A stretch of DNA of 64,000 nt from Sphingobium fuliginis (lineage in GTDB: Bacteria > Pseudomonadota > Alphaproteobacteria > Sphingomonadales > Sphingomonadaceae). How positions within the stretch are numbered: position 1 is the first letter of the stretch; every line of letters starts with the position of its first letter. The stretch covers positions 1 through 64,000 of the forward strand of contig NZ_SEON01000010.1 of assembly GCF_004152845.1 (NCBI RefSeq). The letters run 5' to 3'. The translations under genes were made by a program, and so were the position numbers. The notes below the pieces were generated by a model. The model had not been told where the DNA came from and ran no database searches. It saw only the letters and a program-made list of their open reading frames with translations. Below, piece by piece: positions 7,691 to 17,206 of this stretch.

Positions 7691-9610
7691 ATGATCCGCA
7701 GCCTTGCTGCCGCCCTTTTCCTTTCCACGGCGATCGCAACCCCGCTGATCGCGCAGGATGCGATCCGCTCCAAACCTACGGCGCTGCCGGTCGACTATGC
7801 CGCGCCGGCGCCCAAGGATGCGCCCTATCCCGGCGGCACGATCAGGCTGGAGGTCGACGCCACCGATACGGTGCAGCGCATCTTCCGGGTGAAGGAAACC
7901 ATCCCCGTCGCCGCCGCCGGGCCGATGACGCTGCTGATGCCGCAATGGCTGCCGGGCAACCATGCGCCGCGCGGACAGATCGAGAAGCTGACCGGCCTCA
8001 GCTTCACGGCCGACGGCAAGCCGCTGGCGTGGAAGCGCGATCCGCTCAACGTCTATGGCTTTGTGATCGACGTGCCGCAGGGGACGAAACAGGTCGTCGC
8101 ATCCTTTCAGTTCCTGTCCGCCACCCAGCCCAATCAGGGCCGCGTCGTCGTCACGCCCAAGATGCTCAATATCCAGTGGGAGTCGGTGTCGCTCTATCCG
8201 GCAGGCTATTATACGCGGCAGATTCCGATCCAGGCGACCGTCACCTATCCCGACGGCTGGCAGGCCGCGACAGCCTTGCGGGGCAAGAAGACCGGATCGA
8301 CCGTCGCCTATGAGACGATCGACTATGAAGCCTTGCAGGATTCGCCGGTGTTCGCGGGCCTTCATTTCAAGCCCGTGGACCTCGGCCATAATGTGACGCT
8401 CAACATCGTCGCGGACGATGCCGACGAACTGGACGCCAAACCCGACCAGATCGCCAGGCACAAGAAGCTGGTCGATGAAGCGGGCGCGCTGTTCGGCACC
8501 TATCATTTCGACCATTATGACTTCCTGTTCGCCATTACCGACGAGATGGGCGGCATCGGGCTGGAGCATCACCGGTCGTCGGAGAATCAGGTCGAGCCGG
8601 GCTATTTCAAGAAATGGGGCGACGGCGATGCGCTGCTGGACCGCAACCTCTTGCCGCATGAATTCACCCATAGCTGGGACGGCAAGTTCCGCCGTCCGGA
8701 CCTGCTGTGGACACCCGATTTCAACGTGCCGATGCAGGACAATCTGCTGTGGGTCTATGAAGGGCAGACGCAGTTCTGGGGCTATGTGCTGGGGGCGCGG
8801 TCCGGGCTGTTCTCCAAGCAGGAAACGCTGGACGCCTATGCCCATATCGCGGCCAAGCTGGATACGGCGCGGGGCCGCGAGTGGCGCCCGATGGAGGACA
8901 CCACCCATGATCCCATCATCTCCGCCCGCCGTCCCAAGGGCTGGTCGAGCTGGCAGCGGTCGGAGGATTATTACAATGAAGGCCTGATGATCTGGCTGGA
9001 AGCGGATGCGATCATCCGCCAGCAGACCAGGGGCGCCAAGGGCCTGGACGATTTCGCCAGGGCCTTTTTCGGCATCAATCCGGGCGATTGGGGACAGGTC
9101 GTCTATAATCGCGGCGACGTCATCAAGACGCTCAACGCAGTCGCGCCCTATGACTGGGCGGGCTTCTTCCAGAAATATGTCGACAGCACGACCAGGGAGA
9201 CACCCAAGGGCGGCTTCACGCTGGGCGGCTACAGGCTGGTCTATGGCGACACGCCGGGGGCCATCACCAAGGCGGCCGAAGGATCGGGCAAGTTCACCGA
9301 CCAGAGCTTCGGCATCGGCATGATCGTCAAGAATGACGGCGAGATCAGCAACGTCGTCTGGGACAGTCCGGCCTTCAAGGCTGGCCTGGCGACCGGATCG
9401 AAGATCCTCGCGATCAATGGCGATGAATATTCGGGCGATGTGTTCAAGGCGGCGATCAAGTCCGGAAAGCCGCTCCAGATCATAGTGAAGCAGGACAAAT
9501 ATTATCGCACTTTGACCCTCGCATATTCCGGCGGCCTGCGCTATCCGCGCCTCGAAAAGACAGGAGAGGGTGAAGGCAGCCTGGACCGGCTGCTGAAACC
9601 GAAAACATAA
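7691..9610 (+). CDS. M61-family metallopeptidase (glycyl aminopeptidase type) with PDZ domain
   Basis: A 639-residue secreted protein. A signal peptide (residues 1-21, ending P-L-I-A-Q) is followed by the M61 N-terminal beta domain, then a catalytic domain with G-G-I-G-L-E-H-H and the zinc motif H-E-F-T-H (about residue 320), and a C-terminal PDZ-like domain (about 540-610). The start at 7691 is set by GGAG at 7681-7684 and by the signal peptide. Family members are periplasmic aminopeptidases that prefer small N-terminal residues; the actual substrate is unknown. Confidence 0.9.
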   Translation: MIRSLAAALFLSTAIATPLIAQDAIRSKPTALPVDYAAPAPKDAPYPGGTIRLEVDATDTVQRIFRVKETIPVAAAGPMTLLMPQWLPGNHAPRGQIEKLTGLSFTADGKPLAWKRDPLNVYGFVIDVPQGTKQVVASFQFLSATQPNQGRVVVTPKMLNIQWESVSLYPAGYYTRQIPIQATVTYPDGWQAATALRGKKTGSTVAYETIDYEALQDSPVFAGLHFKPVDLGHNVTLNIVADDADELDAKPDQIARHKKLVDEAGALFGTYHFDHYDFLFAITDEMGGIGLEHHRSSENQVEPGYFKKWGDGDALLDRNLLPHEFTHSWDGKFRRPDLLWTPDFNVPMQDNLLWVYEGQTQFWGYVLGARSGLFSKQETLDAYAHIAAKLDTARGREWRPMEDTTHDPIISARRPKGWSSWQRSEDYYNEGLMIWLEADAIIRQQTRGAKGLDDFARAFFGINPGDWGQVVYNRGDVIKTLNAVAPYDWAGFFQKYVDSTTRETPKGGFTLGGYRLVYGDTPGAITKAAEGSGKFTDQSFGIGMIVKNDGEISNVVWDSPAFKAGLATGSKILAINGDEYSGDVFKAAIKSGKPLQIIVKQDKYYRTLTLAYSGGLRYPRLEKTGEGEGSLDRLLKPKT

Positions 9611-9653
9611 TCACCCGTAGCGCCAACGCGTATCGAAAAAGGCTTGAAGTCCC

Positions 9654-10196
9654 ATGAATATCGAACTGATCCCGGTGGGCGACGATCCGCCCAACAGCCT
9701 GAATGTCATCATCGAGGTTCCGGTCGGTGGCGAGCCCGTCAAATATGAGTTCGACAAGGCGTCGGGCGCGCTGTTCGTGGACCGCATCCTGCATACGCCG
9801 ATGCGCTATCCGGCCAATTACGGCTTTGTGCCGCACACGCTGTCGCCCGATGGCGATCCGCTGGACGCGCTGGTCATCGCCCGCTCGCCCTTCATTCCCG
9901 GCGCCGTGGTCGCGGCCCGCCCGATCGCCGTGCTGAATCTGGAGGATGAAGCGGGCGGCGACGAAAAGCTGGTCTGCGTGCCGGCGGATTCGGTCTTCCC
10001 CTATTATTCGAACGTTGGTGAGAAGGACGACCTGCCCGGCATCGTCATGGAGCAGATCGAGCATTTCTTCACCCACTATAAGGATCTGGAAAAGAAGAAG
10101 TGGGTGCGCATCGGCACCTGGGGCGGCGCGGAAGACGCCAAGCGCATCACCCTGGAAGCGATCGAACGCTACAAGGCTGAGAAGCAGGCCGCCTGA
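9654..10196 (+). CDS. ppa: Inorganic pyrophosphatase
   Basis: A 180-residue family I soluble pyrophosphatase that hydrolyses PPi to two phosphates. The metal-binding core D-G-D-P-L-D-A-L-V (about residues 66-74) and the upstream Y-P-A-N-Y-G-F-V-P signature are intact. A strong terminator follows at 10219-10255. The 43-base gap after the M61 gene means the two may share a transcript. Confidence 0.97.
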   Translation: MNIELIPVGDDPPNSLNVIIEVPVGGEPVKYEFDKASGALFVDRILHTPMRYPANYGFVPHTLSPDGDPLDALVIARSPFIPGAVVAARPIAVLNLEDEAGGDEKLVCVPADSVFPYYSNVGEKDDLPGIVMEQIEHFFTHYKDLEKKKWVRIGTWGGAEDAKRITLEAIERYKAEKQAA

Positions 10197-10218
10197 AGCG
10201 CTGCGAAATACTGAACGA

Positions 10219-10255
10219 AAGAGGGGCCGCGTAGCTTATCTGCGCGGCCCCTCTT
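10219..10255 (+). terminator. Intrinsic terminator after ppa
   Basis: A 13-base perfect stem, AAGAGGGGCCGCG (10219-10231) paired with CGCGGCCCCTCTT (10243-10255), has an 11-base loop and is followed by CATTTTGTCT. It sits between the convergent ppa and helicase genes. Confidence 0.85.
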
Positions 10256-10375
10256 CATTTTGTCTGATCGATGAAGCGCCGCGCGTTGGAATCGGTGAAG
10301 ATGGCCGTCCGCTGCGCCACTCCCCAAAGACAGAGGCGATGAATGCCGTAATGACCGGCTGCCTCCACCACCCAT

Positions 10376-12787
10376 TCAATCCGGGCGCATGGCTTCCGCA
10401 ACCAGGGCTTCGGCCTCGATGAGCAGGGCATCCTCCACCTCATGCTGGGCGACCTGCTCGCGTCCGATGAGGATCAGCACGGGGACGGCGAGCGGGCTCA
10501 CCCGGTCGAGATCGACATGCAGCATGGTGGCCGAGGCGCGGTCGATCAGGTCGCCCAACCGTCCCACGTCGGTCATCCGTGCGCGGGCGTCGGCCCAGGC
10601 CGCCTTCAGCAGCAGATGATCGGGCTGATATTTGCGCAGCACGTCGTAGATGAGGTCGGTCGAGAAAGTGACCTGCCGACCCGTCTTGCGCTTGCCGGGA
10701 TGCTGGCGCTCTATCAGGCCGGAAATGACGGCCACGTCGCGAAAGGCGCGCTTGAGCAGGCTCGACTGTTCGACCCATTCGATGAATTCATGATCCAATA
10801 TGTCGGCCGAAAAGAGGCTCTGCGGGTCGGTGATCGGCTTCAGCCCATAAACGGCCAGCGCATAGTCGTTGGAAACGAAGCCCATCGGCATCAGCCCCTG
10901 CGCATCCATGCGGCGGGTCAGCAGCATGCCCAGCGACTGATGCGCGTTCCAGCCTTCGAAACTGTAGCAGACCAGATAGTGCCGTCCCTCATGCGGGAAT
11001 GTCTCGATCAGCAATTGCCCCGGTTCGGGCAGGGCCGAGCGATATTTCTGCACCTCCAGCCATTCGCGCACATCGTCGGGAAAGCGGGACCATTGCTCCG
11101 GTTCGGCCAGGAAGTGGCGGACGCGGTCGGCCAGCCGCGTGGACATGGCCATGCGCGTGCCGCCCCAGCTGGGGATGCGTGCCTGTCTGGAAGTCGCGCG
11201 GACGATGAGGTCGGTGCTGTCCATACGGACCACTTCCAATGCGGTGCCGGAAAAGAAGAAGCAGTCGCCGGGGCTCAAGGTGGCGGCGAAGCCCTCCTCC
11301 ACCGTGCCGAGCTTGCGCCCATTGGCGAAGCGGACGGCGAGCGCCGGCTGGTCGACGATGATGCCGGCGTTGAGGCGATGCTGCTGGATGAAGCGCGGAT
11401 GGGAGACGCGCCATAGACCGTCAGGTCCAAGCGTCAGCCGCTTGAAGCGGTCATAGGCGCGCAGGGCATAGCCGCCGCCCTCGATGAAATGGAGGACATT
11501 GGCAAAGGCTTCCTCCGTCAACGCGCCATAGGGGGTGGCCGACCGGACTTCCGCCAGCAGATCTTCCGCCCGAAAGGGCGCTGCGCAGGCGAGGCCCATG
11601 ACATGCTGGGCAAGGACGTCCAGGCTGCCCGGACGGAAATCGTCGGTGTCGCGCTCGCCCGCCTCCACCGCGTCCAGCGCCGCGCGGGCTTCGAGATATT
11701 CGAAACGGTTGCCGGGGATGAGGATCGCCTCGGACGCCATGTCGAGGCGGTGATTGGCCCGCCCGATGCGCTGGAGCAGGCGCGAACTGCCCTTGGGGGC
11801 GCCCATCTGGATCACGCAGTCCACATTGCCCCAGTCGACGCCGAGATCGAGCGAGGCGGTGGCGACCAGCGCGCGCAACCTGCCGGCCGCCATCGCCGCC
11901 TCCACCTTCCTTCGGGCTTCGATGGAAAGGCTGCCATGATGGATGGCGATGGGCAGGTTCGCCTCGTTCACCGACCAGAGTTCCTGGAAGATCAGTTCCG
12001 CCAGGCCGCGCGTGTTGCAGAAGACCAATGTCGTGGCGCGGCGCTCGATCTCCTCCATCACCTGCCGGGCGGCATATTTGCCGGAGTGGCCGGACCAGGG
12101 AATGCGCCCTTCGGGGATGAGGATGGCGACATGGGGATCGGCGCCCGCCTCTCCCAAGACCGGAGTGACGGCGCCGATGTCCCCGTCCGGGGCCAGCCAG
12201 GCCCGATAGGCATCGACATCGGCGACGGTCGCCGACAGCGCCACGCGGCGAAGGCCCGGATTGATGCTCTGGAGGCGGGACAGGGAAAGGTTGAGGATGT
12301 CGCCGCGCTTTTGCGTGGCGAAGGCGTGGACCTCATCGATGATGACCGTCTTCAGGCCTGGGAACATCAGGAAGCTGTCGGGATAACTCAGCAGCAACGA
12401 CAGCGATTCCGGCGTGGTGAGCAGGATTTGCGGCGGGCGGGCGCGCTGGCGCGCCTTGCGGTCGGAAGGGGTGTCGCCGGTGCGGGTTTCCACCCGGATC
12501 GGCAGGCCCATTTCCTCGATGGGCGTCAGAAGGTTGCGCCGCACGTCGACGGCGAGCGCCTTGAGGGGCGAGACATAGAGGGTGTGGAGACCCTCACCGG
12601 GATTTTCGATGAGGTCGGCCAGGGTCGGCAGGAAGCCGGCGAGCGTCTTGCCCGCGCCGGTGGGCGCGACGAGCAGCGCGTGGTCGCCGGATCGGGCAGC
12701 GCTCAGCATGTCGATCTGGTGGCGGCGGGGCGTCCAGCCGCGTGAGGTGAACCATTGCTCCAGCGGTTCGGGTAGGCGTTGGTTCAT
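10376..12787 (-). CDS. Ligase-associated DNA damage response DEXH-box helicase (Lhr-type)
   Basis: An 803-residue superfamily 2 helicase. Walker A A-P-T-G-A-G-K-T is near residue 42, motif II D-E-V-H near 160 and motif III S-A-T about 190. A helicase C domain with Q-R-I-G-R-A-N-H follows, then a long Lhr-like C-terminal region. The ATG at 12787 gives the expected length; longer frames upstream look non-coding. In many bacteria this helicase is clustered with an ATP-dependent DNA ligase, an exonuclease and the PdeM phosphoesterase. Here PdeM is about 42 kb away and no ligase is visible. Confidence 0.88.
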   Translation of the reverse strand: MNQRLPEPLEQWFTSRGWTPRRHQIDMLSAARSGDHALLVAPTGAGKTLAGFLPTLADLIENPGEGLHTLYVSPLKALAVDVRRNLLTPIEEMGLPIRVETRTGDTPSDRKARQRARPPQILLTTPESLSLLLSYPDSFLMFPGLKTVIIDEVHAFATQKRGDILNLSLSRLQSINPGLRRVALSATVADVDAYRAWLAPDGDIGAVTPVLGEAGADPHVAILIPEGRIPWSGHSGKYAARQVMEEIERRATTLVFCNTRGLAELIFQELWSVNEANLPIAIHHGSLSIEARRKVEAAMAAGRLRALVATASLDLGVDWGNVDCVIQMGAPKGSSRLLQRIGRANHRLDMASEAILIPGNRFEYLEARAALDAVEAGERDTDDFRPGSLDVLAQHVMGLACAAPFRAEDLLAEVRSATPYGALTEEAFANVLHFIEGGGYALRAYDRFKRLTLGPDGLWRVSHPRFIQQHRLNAGIIVDQPALAVRFANGRKLGTVEEGFAATLSPGDCFFFSGTALEVVRMDSTDLIVRATSRQARIPSWGGTRMAMSTRLADRVRHFLAEPEQWSRFPDDVREWLEVQKYRSALPEPGQLLIETFPHEGRHYLVCYSFEGWNAHQSLGMLLTRRMDAQGLMPMGFVSNDYALAVYGLKPITDPQSLFSADILDHEFIEWVEQSSLLKRAFRDVAVISGLIERQHPGKRKTGRQVTFSTDLIYDVLRKYQPDHLLLKAAWADARARMTDVGRLGDLIDRASATMLHVDLDRVSPLAVPVLILIGREQVAQHEVEDALLIEAEALVAEAMRPD

Positions 12788-13010
12788 GGGGAGGATGTAG
12801 GATGAGAAGACATAAACGTCATCCTGTTCAACGCTACCTCGCCTCAAAACGCTCCGCGCTCCTGCGCAGGAATATGGAGCGCATAGTAATTTAACTTTGG
12901 TTTCATGAAATAATCTAACAATCCGCTCTGGCTCCTTCCCCCCCGAAAGCGTTACACTCCCTGCCATCGCAGCGGCGCAACAGACGCCGCAAACATGCAG
13001 GAGATCATCG
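12788..13010. promoter_or_regulatory. Divergent intergenic region between helicase and PLP-enzyme genes
   Basis: These 223 bases separate divergently transcribed genes and must hold both promoters. A hairpin is visible (GCGCTCC 12856-12862 with GGAGCGC 12876-12882) with TCCTGCGCAGGA, the core of a palindromic repeat family, inside it. The stretch from about 12885 to 12930 is A/T-rich. No unambiguous -35/-10 pair was identified. Confidence 0.4.
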
Positions 13011-14336
13011 ATGAACGGCGAAACCGAAGCCGACCTCACGGGCGCGGAACCCACGCGCAACCGCCGCCGCCCCAAGCAACCGATCATGGAAATCGAAGGC
13101 CGCAAGCTGAAGCCCGCGACGTTGATGATGGGCCATGGCTATGATCCCACTCTGTCCGAAGGCTCGCTGAAGCCGCCGATCTTCCTCACCTCCACCTTCG
13201 CCTTCGAAAGCGCCGCAGCGGGCAAGCGGCATTTCGAGGGGGTGACCGGCATCCGTCCGGGCGGCGCCGAAGGCCTCGTCTATTCGCGCTTCAATGGGCC
13301 GAATCAGGAGATTGCGGAGGACCGGCTGTCGGTCTGGGAAGAGGCGGAGGACGCCCTGCTCTTTTCCAGCGGCATGTCCGCCATTGCAACGACCTTGCTG
13401 GCTTTGGTGCAGCCGGGCGACGTGATCGTCCATTCGGCGCCGCTCTATGCCGCGACCGAATCGCTGATCGGACGCATCCTCGGCAAGTTCGGCGTGCAGT
13501 GGCTGGATTTCCCCGCGGGCGCGAGCGAGGAGGAGATCGGCGCGGTGATCGACCGGGCCAAGGCGCTGGGCCGCGTGGCGCTGATCTATCTGGAAAGCCC
13601 GGCCAATCCGACCAATGTCCTCGTCGATCTGGAGGCGGTAGTTGCGCGGCGCGACTTTTCCTTCGCAGGCGAAGAATATCGACCGCCCATCGCCATCGAC
13701 AATACTTTCCTGGGGCCGCTCTGGCTGCATCCGCTGAGCCATGGGGCGGATCTCGTCATCTACAGCCTCACCAAATATGCGGGCGGGCACAGCGATCTGG
13801 TCGCGGGCGGGGTGCTGGGGTCCAATGCGCTGATCAACACCATCCGGCTGATGCGGAACACCATCGGCACGATCCTGGACCCGCATTCCGCCTGGATGCT
13901 GCTGCGGTCGCTGGAGACGCTGGAACTGCGCATGAGCCGCGCGGGCGAGAATGCGGCCAGGGTCTGCGCCTGGCTGAAGGACCAGCCGCAGGTGGAGAAG
14001 GTCGTCTATCTCGGCTTTCCGGAGACCGAACGACAGGCGGACATCTACCGCCGGCATTGCACGGGCGCAGGATCGACCTTCTCGCTTTACCTGAAGGGCG
14101 GCGAGGCGGAGGCCTTCGCCTTTCTGGACGCGCTGAAGATCGCCAAGCTGGCCGTCAGCCTGGGCGGGACAGAGACGCTGGCGAGCCATCCGGCGGCGAT
14201 GACGCATCTGTCCGTCCCCGCCGAACGCAAGAAGGCGCTGGCGATCAGCGACAATATGGTGCGCATCTCCATCGGCTGCGAGGATGCGGAAGATCTGATC
14301 GCGGACTTCGCCCAGGCCTTGCGGGCGGTGGGATGA
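13011..14336 (+). CDS. Cystathionine gamma-synthase/methionine gamma-lyase family PLP enzyme
   Basis: A 441-residue Cys/Met metabolism PLP-dependent enzyme. The Schiff-base lysine is about residue 255, in S-L-T-K-Y-A-G-G-H-S-D. S-S-G-M-S-A-I and the C-terminal S-L-G-G-T-E-T-L signature are also present. AGGAG precedes the ATG. An unusual basic N-terminal extension of about 25 residues is visible. Whether it is a synthase or a gamma-lyase cannot be decided from sequence. The downstream dehydrogenase starts inside its stop codon (ATGA). Confidence 0.88.
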   Translation: MNGETEADLTGAEPTRNRRRPKQPIMEIEGRKLKPATLMMGHGYDPTLSEGSLKPPIFLTSTFAFESAAAGKRHFEGVTGIRPGGAEGLVYSRFNGPNQEIAEDRLSVWEEAEDALLFSSGMSAIATTLLALVQPGDVIVHSAPLYAATESLIGRILGKFGVQWLDFPAGASEEEIGAVIDRAKALGRVALIYLESPANPTNVLVDLEAVVARRDFSFAGEEYRPPIAIDNTFLGPLWLHPLSHGADLVIYSLTKYAGGHSDLVAGGVLGSNALINTIRLMRNTIGTILDPHSAWMLLRSLETLELRMSRAGENAARVCAWLKDQPQVEKVVYLGFPETERQADIYRRHCTGAGSTFSLYLKGGEAEAFAFLDALKIAKLAVSLGGTETLASHPAAMTHLSVPAERKKALAISDNMVRISIGCEDAEDLIADFAQALRAVG

Positions 14337-15265
14337 GGGAAGCGCGCCCCGTGATACTGGTGGCGCAGCCGCATCTGGCGCCGCTGCTGGACGTGCTGGC
14401 CCCCCATTATGACGTCATGGCCTTGTGGGAGGAGAGCGGGCAGGCGCGGCTGGCGGAGGCCGAAGCGCTGGTGACGGCGGGCGAGTTCCGGCTCGACCCG
14501 GCGATGCTGGAGCGGATGGCGGCGCTGCGGCTGATCGCCTGTTTCACCGTGGGCTATGACGGGGTGGACCTCGACTGGGCACGGGCGCGCGGCGTGGCCG
14601 TGACCCATGCGGGGGACGCGAATGCGGCGGATGTCGCGGATCATGCCCTGGGGCTGATCCTCGCGCACCGGCGGCAGATCGTGCTGGGCGACCGGCAGGT
14701 GCGGTCGGGTGAATGGAGCGCGGGCGCGAAGATGCTCACCCGATCCATGGCGGGCGCGGGGATCGGGATCGTCGGCATGGGGAGCATCGGGGTCGCCTTG
14801 GCCGAACGGGCCGGGGCGATGCGGATGCGGGTCGGATGGTGGGGGCCACGAGACAAGCCGGAACTGCGCTGGCCACGGGCGCAAAGTCTGGCGGCGCTGG
14901 CGCGGGACAGTGACGTCATGGTGGTGGCGGCCAGGGCGACCGAGGAGAATCGCGGGATGATCGATGCGTCCGTGATGGACGCGCTGGGGGCACAAGGGCT
15001 GCTGGTGAATGTCGCGCGGGGGCAATTGGTGGATGAGGATGCACTGATCGCGGCTCTGCGCGAGGGACGGCTGGGCGGAGCGGCGCTGGACGTGTTCGAG
15101 AGCGAGCCTACGCCCGCGGCGCGCTGGGCCGATGTGCCGAATATCGTGCTGACCCCGCATACAGGCGGCGCGACCTATGAGGCGGTCGGGCGGATGCGGG
15201 ACATGCTGTTGGCGAATCTCGCCGCGCATTTTGCCGGGGAGGCGCTGGTTTCGCCGGTGATTTAA
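14333..15265 (+). CDS. D-isomer-specific 2-hydroxyacid dehydrogenase
   Basis: A 310-residue NAD(P)-dependent dehydrogenase. The nucleotide site G-I-V-G-M-G-S-I-G is near residue 142. Catalytic Arg (N-V-A-R-G), Glu (F-E-S-E-P) and His (L-T-P-H-T-G-G) are all present. It resembles the hydroxypyruvate/glyoxylate reductase group; the exact 2-oxoacid is unknown. The ATG at 14333 overlaps the previous stop by four bases, so the two enzymes are probably coupled. Confidence 0.88.
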   Translation: MREARPVILVAQPHLAPLLDVLAPHYDVMALWEESGQARLAEAEALVTAGEFRLDPAMLERMAALRLIACFTVGYDGVDLDWARARGVAVTHAGDANAADVADHALGLILAHRRQIVLGDRQVRSGEWSAGAKMLTRSMAGAGIGIVGMGSIGVALAERAGAMRMRVGWWGPRDKPELRWPRAQSLAALARDSDVMVVAARATEENRGMIDASVMDALGAQGLLVNVARGQLVDEDALIAALREGRLGGAALDVFESEPTPAARWADVPNIVLTPHTGGATYEAVGRMRDMLLANLAAHFAGEALVSPVI

Positions 15266-15277
15266 CCGCGCATCATG

Positions 15278-15295
15278 CTCCTGCGAAGGCAGGAG
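15278..15295. repeat. CTCCTGC...GCAGGAG hairpin between convergent genes
   Basis: Seven-base arms CTCCTGC (15278-15284) and GCAGGAG (15289-15295) flank loop GAAG, between the stops of the dehydrogenase and HAD genes. It belongs to the TCCTGCG palindromic family seen also near 12861, 31246, 50771 and 59468 and may act as a terminator, although no T-run follows. Confidence 0.6.
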
Positions 15296-15322
15296 GACCT
15301 CATCCTATGCCGCCATCGAGCC

Positions 15323-15997
15323 TTACGCCCAGTCCACCCGTTTCCATCCCCGTTCCGCCGCCAGCTTCGCCAGCGGCTTGTGCGGATTGGACGCGAAGGG
15401 AATATCCGCGAACTCCAGCATGGGCGCGTCGGACACATGGTCGGAATAGGCGCGGATATGCGCCTGCGTGCGGTCGATCGCCTCGGCCGCCATCCACGCC
15501 TTGATCATGCGCAGCTTGCCGGTGTCGTAGCAGTTCTCGCCCGCGATCCTGGCGCGGACATAGCGCAGATCCTGCGAGAGATGATCGGTCGCGATCACTG
15601 CATCGAAGCCCAGCCGCCGGGCAATCGGCTCGACATAAAGGCGGTAGGAGGCGGTGGCGAGAACCAGCCGGTAGCCGTCCGCCCTGTCCTTCGCGATCTG
15701 CGCCAACGCGCCCGCACGGACATTATGGGCCACCACCTTCGCCGCATAGCTTTCCACATGCGGCATCAGCCGGGCACGCTCGACATTATGGCCGATCATC
15801 AGCGCCTGGTTCATTTCCTTCAGCCGCTGCCGGCTGATCAGCTTCAGCACATAGGCCAGCATCAGCAGGACGACGCCGGGAAACAGCGCCAGACGCCACG
15901 GCGCCATGCGTTTCGCGACATGAACCAGAAAGCCGGTATAGGTGCCGCTGAAGGTGACCGTGCGGTCCATATCGTAGATTGCGAGCCTGTGCGTCAT
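15323..15997 (-). CDS. HAD-family hydrolase (HAD-IB, SerB-like)
   Basis: A 224-residue haloacid dehalogenase-type phosphatase. Motif I is D-M-D-R-T (residues 9-13), followed by a hydrophobic segment (about 32-52) and later motifs A-T-A-S and Y-S-D-H-V-S-D-A-P. HAD-IB members dephosphorylate small phosphomonoesters or lipid phosphates; the substrate is not evident. The ATG at 15997 lies directly before the family N-terminus. It diverges from the lipid transport operon. Confidence 0.85.
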   Translation of the reverse strand: MTHRLAIYDMDRTVTFSGTYTGFLVHVAKRMAPWRLALFPGVVLLMLAYVLKLISRQRLKEMNQALMIGHNVERARLMPHVESYAAKVVAHNVRAGALAQIAKDRADGYRLVLATASYRLYVEPIARRLGFDAVIATDHLSQDLRYVRARIAGENCYDTGKLRMIKAWMAAEAIDRTQAHIRAYSDHVSDAPMLEFADIPFASNPHKPLAKLAAERGWKRVDWA

Positions 15998-16075
15998 GCC
16001 ATGTCCGAAACTTTTTGCGGTGCCCCTTCGTTTGATCGTGCGGATGGGCCGTTTCGGCTTGCCGTGCAACCGATA

Positions 16076-17206
16076 ATGGACCACACCACCGCCTTGATGA
16101 ACAAAGCCGCTGATCTTGCTCAGGAAGTCCGCGACGGCGAGACGGTCATTCGGCTTTCGGGCAATATGTCCATCGCTTGCCTCAACCATCTGCCCGACCG
16201 GCTGGACGCGATAGAGGGTCCGGTCGACACCATCGACCTGTCGGGCGTGGAACATATGGACACGATCGGCGCGTGGGTGCTGCACCGCACGATCAAGCGC
16301 TGGAACTGCAAGATCACGGGCGACAAATGCGATGCGGAACGGCTGATCGCGGCGGTCGGCCGCGTCGATGAACCGGTCAACATCCGCCCCGACTATGTGC
16401 CGCCCTGGCAGCGCGTCGTCGGCCAGATCGGGGAAGCGGTGGTCAATGCGGGCAGCACCATGCTGGGCCTGCTCGGCTTTTTCGGCGGAACGCTGGTGGC
16501 GACGTGGAACGTCATCCGTCATCCCAGCCGGTTCCGCATCAATGCGGTGGTCCAGCGGTTCGAGGTGGTGGGCGTCTCGGCGCTCGGCATCATCGGCCTG
16601 ATGAGCTTCCTGATCGGCATCGTCATCGCCCAGCAGGGTTCGGTGCAGCTCCGCCAGTTCGGCATGGAGATGCTGACGATCAACCTGGTCGGGCGCCTGA
16701 CCTTCCGTGAACTCGGCGTGCTGATGACGGCGATCATGGTCGCGGGCCGGTCCGGTTCCGCCTTCGCCGCGCAACTGGGGACGATGAAGCTGACCGAGGA
16801 GGTCGACGCCATGCGCACCATCGGCGTGTCGCCCATGGAGGCGCTGGTGCTGCCGCGCACGCTGGCCGTCGTCGTGATGATGCCGCTGCTCGGCTTTTAT
16901 TCCTCCATCGTCGCGATCGTCGGCGGCGGGTTCCTTTGCGCCGTATCGCTCGACATTCCGCCGATCACCTTCGTCCAGCGGCTGCGGGAGGTGGTGCCGA
17001 TCCACGACCTGTGGGTGGGGCTGATCAAGGCCCCGGTCTTCGGCGTCATCATCGCGCTCGCCGGCTGTTTCCAGGGCATGCAGGTCAAGGCCAATGCCGA
17101 GGAAGTGGGCCTGCGCACGACATCGGCGGTGGTGCAGGCGATCTTCCTCGTCATCGTGCTCGACGCCTTTTTCGCCGTCTTCTTCACCTGGGTGGGCTGG
17201 AACTGA
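16076..17206 (+). CDS. MlaE-family lipid ABC transporter permease with N-terminal STAS-like domain
   Basis: A 376-residue protein. Residues 1-95 form a STAS/MlaB-like domain (I-D-L-S-G-V-E-H-M-D-T-I-G-A pattern). The rest is the MlaE permease with about five membrane helices and the conserved G-R-S-G-S-A-F-A-A-Q-L-G-T-M segment. In E. coli MlaB and MlaE are separate proteins; the fusion is common in alphaproteobacteria. The Mla system moves phospholipid between outer and inner membranes. The ribosome-binding site at 16076 is weak, and ATG 16097 is an alternative start. Confidence 0.88.
   Translation: MDHTTALMNKAADLAQEVRDGETVIRLSGNMSIACLNHLPDRLDAIEGPVDTIDLSGVEHMDTIGAWVLHRTIKRWNCKITGDKCDAERLIAAVGRVDEPVNIRPDYVPPWQRVVGQIGEAVVNAGSTMLGLLGFFGGTLVATWNVIRHPSRFRINAVVQRFEVVGVSALGIIGLMSFLIGIVIAQQGSVQLRQFGMEMLTINLVGRLTFRELGVLMTAIMVAGRSGSAFAAQLGTMKLTEEVDAMRTIGVSPMEALVLPRTLAVVVMMPLLGFYSSIVAIVGGGFLCAVSLDIPPITFVQRLREVVPIHDLWVGLIKAPVFGVIIALAGCFQGMQVKANAEEVGLRTTSAVVQAIFLVIVLDAFFAVFFTWVGWN

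Noticed and set aside
11489..12745. 418-codon plus-strand frame
   Set aside because: It is antisense to the helicase gene, without signal peptide, motif or ribosome-binding site.
15998..17005. Extension of the HAD hydrolase frame upstream of its ATG
   Set aside because: The extra 336 codons run antisense through the MlaE permease gene; the family N-terminus starts at 15997.
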